Part shown: piece by piece, positions 15,749 to 23,022 of the stretch
How positions within the stretch are numbered: the first letter of the stretch is position 1
Layout of the letters: each line of letters starts with the position of its first letter
DNA from: a virus
Strand: one strand, 5' to 3'
Length of the DNA: 33,069 nt
Virus record (IMG/VR): IMGVR_UViG_3300045952_000062
Location: 1 to 33,069 of that record
Made by a program: the position numbers and the translations under genes
The notes under the pieces: generated by a model
Told to the model about the DNA's origin: nothing
Databases searched by the model: none
What the model saw: only the letters and a program-made list of their open reading frames with translations

Positions 15749-16689
15749 GGTCCTATCAGTATCGGTTGGTCTACGTGAGCGACGTCGCCATGAGTGTCAG
15801 TGTGAGTGTCCTGGTGAACTGCGTCGCTATGAGAATCGCCATGTGGAGAGTCTGAGTGCGCTACGGTATCCCAGTAATCCCCATGAGTTGCGTATGGTGG
15901 AACATCTTGATGGGGACTATCAGAATGCCAATCGTCGTGGGCAAAGTCCCAGTGCTGTCCATAGTCCCAATGGTCAGGATGAGCAGGAGGAGCACCACCA
16001 GCACCATCAGTATGATCGCCGAACGTCCACTCATCGTAGTGTGTGGCTCCGTATGGGTTTCCCTCTGCACCATAGGGACTAGAGTAGCAATCTGCGTGCT
16101 CCCACCTTGTTCTGACTGGCCCATCGAAGTGAGTCCCAGGTGCAGCAACATCTCTCCAGCAATCGTTGTGGTCACCGAAATTGACTGCCGGAGTATCCCC
16201 ATGAGCAGAATCCCAAAAATCGCTATGAGGAGTATCATTATGCCAGTCGTCGTGAACGCTAGAAGGAGGGACATCCACATGAGCGTTGTCAACATGCGGA
16301 ACGTCGATGTGAGCGCCGTCCGTGTGAGCATCACCATGAGTATTGACAGTAGCGACGTCCCAGTGATTGTTGAGGACTTGATGACGCGTTCCATCGTAAT
16401 ACCACAGCCAGCTCAGGTAGTTGTTCGACTGTTCAACCCAAACGCTCGTGATGGGCGGTCCGAGCGGTATCGTCTTAACGTGGTTTACTGGGGTCCGATA
16501 GATGGCAGTGCCAGCTTCATTAACCCAATAAATACCAGCTGTAGTCCCAGAATCCTGCCAAATAGAGCCTGGTAGGGCTCCCGAGACATTCTTGATGAAA
16601 GTTCCAGGAGAATACCACTCACGATTAAAAGCATCGACATAGTGAAGGTCGTTCCCCTCGACCCAGAGCGAGCCAGCGACTTTAGCCAT
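15745..16689 (-). CDS. Fibre-like protein with 29 H-x-D repeats (candidate substrate of the rSAM enzyme)
   Basis: A 314-residue protein. Residues 1-107 contain three degenerate W-containing modules (GSLWVEGNDLHYVD, GSIWQDSGTTAGIYW, TSVWVEQSNNYLSW) of the sort found in phage tail and fibre proteins. From residue 109 to 307 every histidine is in H-x-D, 29 motifs in all, with the middle residue variable (W, G, T, I, V, D, N, S, F, A, Y, P, Q) and spacers of 0 to 20 residues. Aromatic residues and two cysteines (HNDC, HADC) are mixed in. No known fold is apparent; such a surface could bind metals. The gene starts in a TAATG overlap with a tail-fibre gene and its stop overlaps the radical SAM start, so it belongs to the virion operon. 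Probably a virion tail component that is modified; role inferred. Confidence 0.93.
   Translation of the reverse strand: MAKVAGSLWVEGNDLHYVDAFNREWYSPGTFIKNVSGALPGSIWQDSGTTAGIYWVNEAGTAIYRTPVNHVKTIPLGPPITSVWVEQSNNYLSWLWYYDGTRHQVLNNHWDVATVNTHGDAHTDGAHIDVPHVDNAHVDVPPSSVHDDWHNDTPHSDFWDSAHGDTPAVNFGDHNDCWRDVAAPGTHFDGPVRTRWEHADCYSSPYGAEGNPYGATHYDEWTFGDHTDGAGGAPPAHPDHWDYGQHWDFAHDDWHSDSPHQDVPPYATHGDYWDTVAHSDSPHGDSHSDAVHQDTHTDTHGDVAHVDQPILIGP
15769..16365 (-). repeat. H-x-D repeat region (29 motifs)
   Basis: Codes for residues 109-307 of the fibre-like protein. The repeat is at the amino-acid level; the DNA is not a simple tandem repeat, which suggests selection on the H and D positions rather than recent slippage. 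Confidence 0.85.
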
Positions 16690-17153
16690 TAGCCTGTTAC
16701 GTAAGCGTCGACTCCCACCGGGATCACTAGACCAGTGTTGATGTAAGCGCGCCTGTATCTGTTCGCATTCGACCCCAAGTCAAAAGTCGCGTTGGCTTGA
16801 GGTAAAATCGTGCAGTTGTGCCAGAGCTGAGTCAAACCTTGAATCGCGCCGCCGGTGATATTGACAGCATTGGAGTTCTGATAAGCCATAGTCCCCAGAC
16901 CGAGACTGGCTGCAACCTCTCCAGCAGACCCTGCTCCTGTTCCTCCGCCTGTAATTCCGAGGACGAGAGCAACCCAAATGGTCCCATTCCACTCCTCGAA
17001 AATCTTACTCGTTCGGTTGAACCGCACCGACCCCACTGGCTGATTCGTCGGCGGGTTCAGAAACATCGTCCCCGAGTCGACGTCCCGGTCCTTGCACTCC
17101 GCTAGGAAAACGTCGTACTGAGTCGTCAGGAGGGGGTTGGACCAGTTTGACAT
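16689..17153 (-). CDS. Short tail fibre protein (154 aa)
   Basis: Begins MSNWSNPLLTTQYDVFLAECKDRD, then VGSVRFNRTSKIFEEWNGTIWVAL (about 40-63), a glycine-rich GGGTGAGSAGEVAASLGLGTMAYQ section (69-92), and VNITGGAIQGL (97-107) with a repeating strand pattern. This is the usual make-up of phage tail fibre C-terminal regions (the ITGGxIxGLxxL and GLGTMAxQ motifs). The R-F-N-R-T-S-x-x-F-E box also occurs in the fibre gene at 18569-19363. The start ATG at 17153 lies inside the frame of the upstream coiled-coil gene; the SD is weak (AGAGG). Its stop overlaps the start of the HxD protein (TAATG). Confidence 0.9.
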   Translation of the reverse strand: MSNWSNPLLTTQYDVFLAECKDRDVDSGTMFLNPPTNQPVGSVRFNRTSKIFEEWNGTIWVALVLGITGGGTGAGSAGEVAASLGLGTMAYQNSNAVNITGGAIQGLTQLWHNCTILPQANATFDLGSNANRYRRAYINTGLVIPVGVDAYVTG

Positions 17154-17301
17154 TTTTGAGCGCCTCTAGTTCTTTTTCCAGTGCTGCTTTCTCAGCCGAT
17201 ACTCTGTTAAATGCCTCTCCAAGTTGAAAGATAATGACATCCTTCTCCCCAAGGAGCATGTAAACTTCCTCAATTTTAAGTCCCATCGGTGGGTTCTGCA
17301 T
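17005..17301 (-). CDS. Small coiled-coil protein overlapping the short fibre gene (98 aa)
   Basis: Start ATG 17301 with GGAG seven bases upstream. Residues 10-50 form a coiled coil (VYMLLGEKDVIIFQLGEAF then AEKAALEKELEALKN). The last half (after KNVKLVQPPPDD) overlaps the short-fibre gene by 149 bases in another frame and has low-complexity composition, so the C-terminus may be little more than read-through and poorly conserved. Small coiled-coil proteins of this kind are common among phage fibre genes. It fills an otherwise empty stretch between 17153 and 17276, which supports it being real. Function unknown; a fibre-trimerising or chaperone partner is possible. Confidence 0.65.
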   Translation of the reverse strand: MQNPPMGLKIEEVYMLLGEKDVIIFQLGEAFNRVSAEKAALEKELEALKNVKLVQPPPDDSVRRFPSGVQGPGRRLGDDVSEPADESASGVGAVQPNE

Positions 17302-17743
17302 CTGTTGGCTCCGTAGGAGGAGGTGTTTGTTGACCAGGAGTCGAAGTTTGAGGAGGAGGCCATGGGATCATTCCCGTCTGAGTCGGAGGAGGTAGCATCC
17401 CCGGGGGTAACCAGTCAGGATTTGAGAAAGGTGGAACCGAAGGAGCAGGAGTAACTACGCTGCCGGGAGGAACAATCTCGCCTCCATGGGAGGTGATGAC
17501 TGCTTCAATCTCGACCTGGGCAGCGGGTTGCTCGGTTTCAGGAATCGTCTTGAACGACTCGTCAAAGCTCTTGACCTGAGCAGCTTGCTGTTGAGCAAAC
17601 ATTGGGTCTGTCACAGAATGATTGATTTGGAACTGGAAATACTCAGCCTGTGTAGGAAACTGAGTTTTGTCAGCATAATGGTCATACGAGAACTTGAGAC
17701 CAATCTCTTGCTGACGCGTTGTCCGGATTTGATAGATAGCCAT
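17276..17743 (-). CDS. Proline-rich tail-region protein (155 aa)
   Basis: The first 85 residues are mixed helical/soluble (GLKFSYDHYADKTQFPTQAEYFQFQINHS). From residue 90 on the protein is Pro/Thr-rich (PPGSVVTPAPSVPPF, and PPPTQTGMIPWPPP), typical of extended linkers. No catalytic motif. Being between the glycine-rich adhesin and small fibre genes, it is probably a tail-associated component or fibre assembly factor. The ATG follows the adhesin stop directly at 17744. Confidence 0.85.
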   Translation of the reverse strand: MAIYQIRTTRQQEIGLKFSYDHYADKTQFPTQAEYFQFQINHSVTDPMFAQQQAAQVKSFDESFKTIPETEQPAAQVEIEAVITSHGGEIVPPGSVVTPAPSVPPFSNPDWLPPGMLPPPTQTGMIPWPPPQTSTPGQQTPPPTEPTDAEPTDGT

Positions 17744-18565
17744 TTACATGCACATGTGATGAGTATGAGTCATTTTGTTGGTAATATACATCGTGACTGT
17801 GCCGATGATATAACCAACCTGATACGAACCGCCAGCAACTCGCTGGTCGTTATGAGCGTAAAGATTGATGTTTACTGTTGCCAGAGTGAACTTACGCCAT
17901 CTGAACCAAGCACCACCAGAATAGCCAGCTCCTCCACCTGCCCAGCATCCTCCACCACCTGCTCCACCCCAGAATGGAGAATTACCTCCAGCTACTCCAG
18001 TCCCAGAGCCGCCATTTCCTCCCCAGCCATGACCAGTTCCGCCGGTCTGACTGCCACCGCCGCCACCTGTCCCCCAATAATAGGCTGTCCCCTCGAAGTC
18101 AAGTAGGTTTCCTAGACCCGCGTTACCACCGATGTATTGGCCAGGCGCATGACCTCCAGGAGCGATACCAGCAGCACCACCTCCGCCAGAGTCCCATGAC
18201 CCATTGCCACCACACTGCCAGTAACCGCATCCACCTATGCCGCCACCTCCAGAGCCATCGTCGATATCTCCACCGCCACCGCCTGCAACGCCGTAGGTCG
18301 AGCCATTGCCAGACCCAGCGCCACCACCTCCGCCACCCCAGATACCAGCAACACCGTCGATATAGCAGTTGCCGCCGTTATTTCCCGGCGTATTGATTCC
18401 AACAGCTGCACCTCCAGGACCAATGGTGACTACTCGACCTTCTGCTCCAGTTGGCTGCCATGAGGATTGATGAACTTGACCTCCACCTCCACCGCCTCCA
18501 GCGATTCCTCCACCTCCTCCACCACCTCCACCAACGAGGAGATACTCAATAATCGGCCAAGACAT
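17744..18565 (-). CDS. Glycine-rich tail adhesin-like protein (273 aa)
   Basis: After a short start (MSWPIIEYLLVGGG), residues 12-220 are almost continuous glycine-rich motifs (GGGGGG, GGGGGAGSGNG, GGGGSQTGG), with scattered W, Y and N at intervals. Proteins of this design are phage receptor-binding adhesins whose Gly-rich blocks pack as polyglycine-II helices, with the few large residues at loop tips making specificity. The C-terminal 50 residues (FRWRKFTLATVNINLYAHNDQ) are a more ordinary beta domain, ending in a His/Met-rich tail (MTHTHHMCM). It lies between fibre genes, 3 bases after a preceding stop. Host-receptor contact is inferred. Confidence 0.9.
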   Translation of the reverse strand: MSWPIIEYLLVGGGGGGGGGIAGGGGGGGQVHQSSWQPTGAEGRVVTIGPGGAAVGINTPGNNGGNCYIDGVAGIWGGGGGGAGSGNGSTYGVAGGGGGDIDDGSGGGGIGGCGYWQCGGNGSWDSGGGGAAGIAPGGHAPGQYIGGNAGLGNLLDFEGTAYYWGTGGGGGSQTGGTGHGWGGNGGSGTGVAGGNSPFWGGAGGGGCWAGGGAGYSGGAWFRWRKFTLATVNINLYAHNDQRVAGGSYQVGYIIGTVTMYITNKMTHTHHMCM

Positions 18566-18568
18566 GTC

Positions 18569-19363
18569 TTATTCCTGAGAGACAGCAATCATCTGCCAAG
18601 TGCCGTAGTAAGCATTCCATCTGAAGCCCATATGGATAACTCGGTTAGGAGCTGTCGACGTAGGCATTGCGACACCGCAGCAGGTGTGAAAGTTTCCTCC
18701 GTAAGCTATCGGGCGAGCCGCGCCATTGTCTCTAAGCCTGACAATTACTGGATGACCGTCATAGGCTCCGGCAGTCCCTGAAATTGTGACGCCGCTAGAA
18801 ATGGCATTCACGATGTAAAGGTCGTAAGAACTACTAAGACCAAAGCTAGTGGTATCACTAACGGAATAAGTCCGAGGAAAAAGGACGCCAGCAGTCCAGA
18901 TATTACCAGCTACATAAAATCCCGTATTGCAATATAAGCCGTATGAACCATGACCAGCTATCCACCAGGAATTTTGCCAAGTCCAACCTGTATCTAATCG
19001 TCCAGGACTCATTGGACCAGAAGTCCAGACATGACCGATACGATTGATTGCTAGTAGTTGATTGAGGACACCAGAGTAAGCATCGTTAATAGTCCTAATT
19101 TGAAATTGAGCACTGGTATGAACTATATCGACGTTTTTGGCATCAACTCCCTGAGTTGTATCCCTAAGAGTAAGTAAGGGATTAGCCTTACTAATCATCT
19201 GGTCAGCACTGAACTCGTTGTTTATGTCCTTATAGGCAACGTTCGACGGCAACGCTCCAGCGTCAGTCCCTTCTACAGCAATCTTCAAGACCTGCCACGA
19301 GCCTCCATTATCGTCGGAGACCTCAAAGACGCGCGACGTCCGATTGAACCGCTGCCAACCCAC
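18569..19363 (-). CDS. Tail fibre / receptor-binding-type protein (264 aa)
   Basis: Starts GTG at 19363 inside a TAGTG overlap with the FN3 gene. The beginning (MGWQRFNRTSRVFEV) shares the RFNRTSxxFE box with the short fibre at 16689-17153, then comes KDINNEFSADQMISKANPLLTL, a common fibre trunk pattern (N-x-F-x-A-x-Q...P-x-L-x-L). The C-terminal half is beta-rich, including FHTCCGVAMPTSTAPN with a CC pair and HMGFRWNAYYGTWQMIAVSQ at the end, as in trimeric tips. Function as a fibre that contacts the cell surface is inferred from this pattern and position. Confidence 0.88.
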   Translation of the reverse strand: MGWQRFNRTSRVFEVSDDNGGSWQVLKIAVEGTDAGALPSNVAYKDINNEFSADQMISKANPLLTLRDTTQGVDAKNVDIVHTSAQFQIRTINDAYSGVLNQLLAINRIGHVWTSGPMSPGRLDTGWTWQNSWWIAGHGSYGLYCNTGFYVAGNIWTAGVLFPRTYSVSDTTSFGLSSSYDLYIVNAISSGVTISGTAGAYDGHPVIVRLRDNGAARPIAYGGNFHTCCGVAMPTSTAPNRVIHMGFRWNAYYGTWQMIAVSQE

Positions 19364-20811
19364 TAGACGATGCCTCTCGCTTTCCAGTCGACTGTCTTGG
19401 TTACCCTAGCTCCCATCGTGTCAAAGACGAAGACCTTGAAGAACGTAGGATTAGGCGCGTCAACGAAGTCAAAGATAACGACATAGGGCTCGATTACGCT
19501 CTTGGTCGTGCAGGTAATAGACTCTATGTCCCTGAAAGGTTTCGTGAACAGGACCGTAGTGCCACCAACGTCAGTAGCAAGAGCATTAACCTCCCCACCG
19601 TCATTCTCTCGCTTAACATTAAGACTAATAGTAAGATTATAGAGCTCAATGAAAACTTTGTCATTTTCCGCCACGAACTCTAATCTGTAGCGAAGATAAC
19701 GAAGTTGGGAGAAATACTGGGAAGCTCCGACGTTCATGCCGGACCAAGCTATCCCATCGTCTGAAACCTCCATCTTGACCGTGACTGCGACGTTGTATTC
19801 AGGGACAAAGATGATGGTATTCCAGGTGATGGTGACAATCGTGTTGTGAATAACGACGCCGTAGTCGATAGTTTCTTCGTAAGAGCCGTTGATTGCAGAC
19901 GGTTGGATGTAAATCGGATAGCCTGCTGTAACTTGGTCTTCCGGGTCCAGCCAGGAGCGAGTCGTGAAATGTCCCTGCCAGTCCTGAATCGTCCAGCAAG
20001 CCAGAAGAGAGGGCCGCTCAGGAAGTCGAATGACGTTGACACGCGTCCCATTGAGCCCAGAGACTTGAGTGTCTTGCAGAGCAAAGTCAGGAGGTGTGCT
20101 GACGTGAACGGTAGTCGAAGCCTCAGCTCCCACATTCCCTGCAATGTCAACCGCTCGAACACTGTATGTATAATCGCCAGCGACGACTTCGAAGATTGAA
20201 GTAAAAGTGCCGTCGACTCGACCTTCCGCCTCTGAGTCGCCAGTTTTGTCAACGAGGTAGTAGTCAATCTTGAAGGTAGAAACAGGCTCAGTCCAGTAGA
20301 GAAGAACGTTGTTGTCGATGACAGAGACAGTGATGGCAGGAGCCAGAATGAGTGGAACATCAAACGTCGTAGCCTGAAAAGTAGCTGAGTAGTTACCCTG
20401 AGAGTCGAGCGTCTTGATGAGGAAGTTGTAAGATCCATACAGGAGTGGGTCAATGTCTCCCTGTAGACCCGTAGTCCTAAACAGGAGAGAAGCCGTCTCC
20501 CAGACAGTGCCCTGCCTAATCTCATACTGCGCTGCGTAGTCGACGTGGTTCCAAGTGAATCTGACTGTTGTGCGGGTGGAAAAGCAAGTGAATCCACTTG
20601 GAGCTGGGAGAGTAGATACGCCTCCAGCGACCTGCCCAGACTTCCGGACAAGCGGAGAAACCTCCTGAGTGAGCCTCTCGATCTGCGTGTTAAGGAGCAA
20701 GATAGCATCGTAAAGTCTCGCGTCCTTTATCTGAACGCCCTGCATGAGCGACTCAACCTCATGCTGGACGGACCCAATGATTGAGTCTTCTGGCGGCTGC
20801 TTTGTCGCCAT
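19363..20811 (-). CDS. Tail protein with coiled coil and two FN3-like domains (482 aa)
   Basis: Residues 12-55 form an N-terminal coiled coil (VQHEVESLMQG, LLLNTQIERLTQEVS). Residues about 68-150 and 155-240 are two fibronectin-type-III-like domains (PAPSGFTCFSTRTTVRFTWNHV and AAQYEIRQG; then YWTEPVSTFKIDYYLVDK and YSVRAVDIAGNVG). The rest (245-482) is a beta-rich C-terminal region with a jelly-roll-like feel (SDDGIAWSGMNVG). FN3 domains decorate many phage tail tips. The gene is coupled to the nozzle-like gene (TAATG) and to the next fibre gene. Probably a tail hub or fibre base component. Confidence 0.9.
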   Translation of the reverse strand: MATKQPPEDSIIGSVQHEVESLMQGVQIKDARLYDAILLLNTQIERLTQEVSPLVRKSGQVAGGVSTLPAPSGFTCFSTRTTVRFTWNHVDYAAQYEIRQGTVWETASLLFRTTGLQGDIDPLLYGSYNFLIKTLDSQGNYSATFQATTFDVPLILAPAITVSVIDNNVLLYWTEPVSTFKIDYYLVDKTGDSEAEGRVDGTFTSIFEVVAGDYTYSVRAVDIAGNVGAEASTTVHVSTPPDFALQDTQVSGLNGTRVNVIRLPERPSLLACWTIQDWQGHFTTRSWLDPEDQVTAGYPIYIQPSAINGSYEETIDYGVVIHNTIVTITWNTIIFVPEYNVAVTVKMEVSDDGIAWSGMNVGASQYFSQLRYLRYRLEFVAENDKVFIELYNLTISLNVKRENDGGEVNALATDVGGTTVLFTKPFRDIESITCTTKSVIEPYVVIFDFVDAPNPTFFKVFVFDTMGARVTKTVDWKARGIV

Positions 20812-22679
20812 TATTGTAGAGCCGCTCTACCCTCCCAGACCACGGAAGGATAGAGGATAAACTTTGTTAGGATAATCCAATCTCCTGCATTGGACAGAAA
20901 CAGAGTCACCGAGCAGTGCTCAGAGGTAAAGTTGAAGCCTCGAAACAATGGACGACCAGGTCTCTCCACCAACGTCAGGGCCTGAGCGTGGAGAGTGGAA
21001 ATTCCATCTTGCCCCTCGCAGTCTATCGCAAGGGTTCCCTCTCCGCGAGCTCGTAGCCTGATACCAGTGAAGTGGTAGACTGCCTCGTCCAAATCTCCAA
21101 CTGGCATGAGAGGAAACTTGATAATCCACTCTATCCGCTGACCCATGTCCAAGGTTGTCTCTGGGACTTCCTTGTGAACGTATCCCTGGTTGGAACCAAA
21201 CTTGATGACAGGAACGTCGTTTACAAGCGAGCAGACAATAGACGTTGGCCGCTTCGGGAACTGCCAGAGTGTCCAGCGAATCTGGTCCTCAGCCATTCCC
21301 TCACTGTAGTCGCCATAGAGGATGAAGTTCGGAGTTGTCGAGCCATCCAGAGGGACAGCTACGTAGATGAAGGAGTTTATTGCATCGACAGAAATCTCTA
21401 CGTTCTTGAAAGCTAGAGGAGTAATGCGACCCCAGATGTCGTCGACGTTGAAGCTGAGGACAGCATCATCGGGATAGGTTCCGACGAAGAGTCTCAACCC
21501 AGCTCGGTCAGCGACAAAGAGCCTATCCTCTACGTTGGAACCGATGTTGAGAATCTGACCTATTCCATGACATTCCGTGCCAATCGATCCATCGACTTCG
21601 CCAACGTCCCAAGTAGCTGGAACATCGTCGTTGTCCATGGTCGAATAGGTCCGATGGGACTTGCAGATGATTAGCTGATTCCGGTATTCCGCACAGTTCT
21701 TGACTCCCCCTCCAATTCCAGGATAGACTGTGAGGTAGCCATCAGCCTCATTGTGTGACTCAGGTTCGCCAGCTCTGGAGATTCGAACAAGAGCAGGATT
21801 TGCGTTCTCTCCCCAGGAGATGAGACTGCTCTTGTATTGCCCGACTCCCACGCCCGCAGGAATTTCACCGAGTTGCTCGAGGAGGAATGAGGCATCCTCC
21901 ATCAAATCGGCGTCGTAGAAATCAACGGTCTTAGAAGTATCCAGATTGTTAGGAATGCGTCCCTCGGGAATGAAGTAATACGTATTGCTCTCAGGGTCTG
22001 CCGCTGCCGCATCGAGCATCTTGGTAGAGAACAGAATGCGGGCAGTCGTCCCAGCTGGACCGAGAGGAATAGCGCTCAGGTCTACCTTCTTCGCACCCGT
22101 GCAGTTGAGTGTGACGTATCCTCCAATCTTCGATATAAATCCACTACCTGATTCAAAAGCCACCGCGAAGGTGTGAAGTCCAGCCTCAACCTTCCCTGAT
22201 AGGGAGCTGTTTGCAGCCACCATCGGAGTAGAAGGCGTAGGTCCAGAGCCAGCTGCTGGTCTGGCAATTCCGGAACCCTCATAGACGTAGAGTTTCTCAC
22301 CTGGCAGTCCTGTCAGTCCGTTGTGTGGGGATATGTATGCCCTATCGAACATGACGGTGCACGAGAAGTCCGTCATGGTCGGTATGGTGAGAATGACTGA
22401 GCCAGTAACGGAGTCCCAGATACGCCCGATATTGTCGAGAATCAGGAGGCGCTGAGCTTCTCCCGTCCGCTCGTAAAGCTCCATCCGCTGCACCTGAACA
22501 TCGGCGGGGATTCCGACGTTCAGGTTGTCAGGGTCGAACCCATCTCGAATCGTCACTCCCCCTTTGAGGAAAGCGAGATTGAGCGAGTGCATGAAGAAGC
22601 CAAACGGGCAGACGTCGTCCTCACCGCGGTCGAACGTGCCGCGGAAAGAGGTCAGAACTACTGGCTCATGGTCGCGCAT
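20811..22679 (-). CDS. Tail nozzle / hub-like protein (622 aa)
   Basis: A large beta-rich protein with repeated blade-like segments (EAQRLLILDNIGRIWDS, EKLYVYEGSG, VGQYKSSLISWGENANPALVRIS, EDRLFVADRAGLRLFVGTYPDD). This is the look of beta-propeller tail nozzle proteins of podoviruses (P22 gp10- and T7 gp12-like). Directly upstream lie a small structural protein and the adaptor, the same order as gene 11/gene 12 in T7. It is 622 residues, somewhat shorter than T7 gp12 (794). The call rests on general sequence pattern and order, not on a signature motif. The start ATG has a weak SD (GACGGAA). Confidence 0.88.
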   Translation of the reverse strand: MRDHEPVVLTSFRGTFDRGEDDVCPFGFFMHSLNLAFLKGGVTIRDGFDPDNLNVGIPADVQVQRMELYERTGEAQRLLILDNIGRIWDSVTGSVILTIPTMTDFSCTVMFDRAYISPHNGLTGLPGEKLYVYEGSGIARPAAGSGPTPSTPMVAANSSLSGKVEAGLHTFAVAFESGSGFISKIGGYVTLNCTGAKKVDLSAIPLGPAGTTARILFSTKMLDAAAADPESNTYYFIPEGRIPNNLDTSKTVDFYDADLMEDASFLLEQLGEIPAGVGVGQYKSSLISWGENANPALVRISRAGEPESHNEADGYLTVYPGIGGGVKNCAEYRNQLIICKSHRTYSTMDNDDVPATWDVGEVDGSIGTECHGIGQILNIGSNVEDRLFVADRAGLRLFVGTYPDDAVLSFNVDDIWGRITPLAFKNVEISVDAINSFIYVAVPLDGSTTPNFILYGDYSEGMAEDQIRWTLWQFPKRPTSIVCSLVNDVPVIKFGSNQGYVHKEVPETTLDMGQRIEWIIKFPLMPVGDLDEAVYHFTGIRLRARGEGTLAIDCEGQDGISTLHAQALTLVERPGRPLFRGFNFTSEHCSVTLFLSNAGDWIILTKFILYPSVVWEGRAALQ

Positions 22680-22685
22680 TTCCGT

Positions 22686-23012
22686 CTAGCCAAACTTCGG
22701 AAATGTCGCTTCGACCCGGATTGAATCGCCAGTTGCTCCGGCAGGATAGGCTCCGGCGGCGAGTTCTGTGAGAGGCCCAACAGCTCCCTCACGAACCAGG
22801 AGCTTTCCGTTGGCCGCGTCATATTCGTAGACGAAGCCAGCCTTGCCGTGGATTTTGACGATGTGGGGAGCCTTGGTCGTCCCTGCGCCGAAAGCGGAGA
22901 GAGGCAGAGCATCTCCACCCGTAGCGTAGTTCCCTGAGAGTGCGATAGTTCCAAGCACCGAGACTGTCCGCCCTTGGGCAGACTTGCTTGCAATTGTCAA
23001 TGCAGCAGCCAT
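22686..23012 (-). CDS. Small structural protein, unknown (108 aa)
   Basis: Start at ATG 23012, directly preceded by AAGGAGGGAGAG; the longer frame from 23102 only repeats adaptor-gene DNA in another frame and should not be used. The protein begins MAAALTIASKSAQGRTVSVLG and continues IALSGNYATGGDALPL, then FVYEYDAANGKLLV. This pattern (strand, A/S-x-Y-A-T-G-G-D/E, strand, Y-E-Y-D-x-x-N-G-K-L) occurs in small virion proteins of many phages, usually near head or connector genes. It could be a head decoration or a connector-associated protein; I have no evidence for either. Confidence 0.85.
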   Translation of the reverse strand: MAAALTIASKSAQGRTVSVLGTIALSGNYATGGDALPLSAFGAGTTKAPHIVKIHGKAGFVYEYDAANGKLLVREGAVGPLTELAAGAYPAGATGDSIRVEATFPKFG

Positions 23013-23022
23013 CTCTCCCTCC

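Noticed and set aside
15769-16365. H-x-D region as a His-kinase, HD-phosphohydrolase or CRISPR-like array
   Set aside because: No conserved fold, no HD-domain spacing, and the DNA has no regular repeats and spacers; the repetition is only in the protein.
15856-16575. 239-codon + strand open frame opposite the H-x-D gene
   Set aside because: Ile/Val/Met-rich antisense reading of the H-x-D codons; low plausibility and no SD.
19749-20708. 319-codon - strand open frame in another frame of the FN3 gene
   Set aside because: Ser/Leu-rich shadow of the FN3-domain gene, which has clear domains and coupled start and stop.
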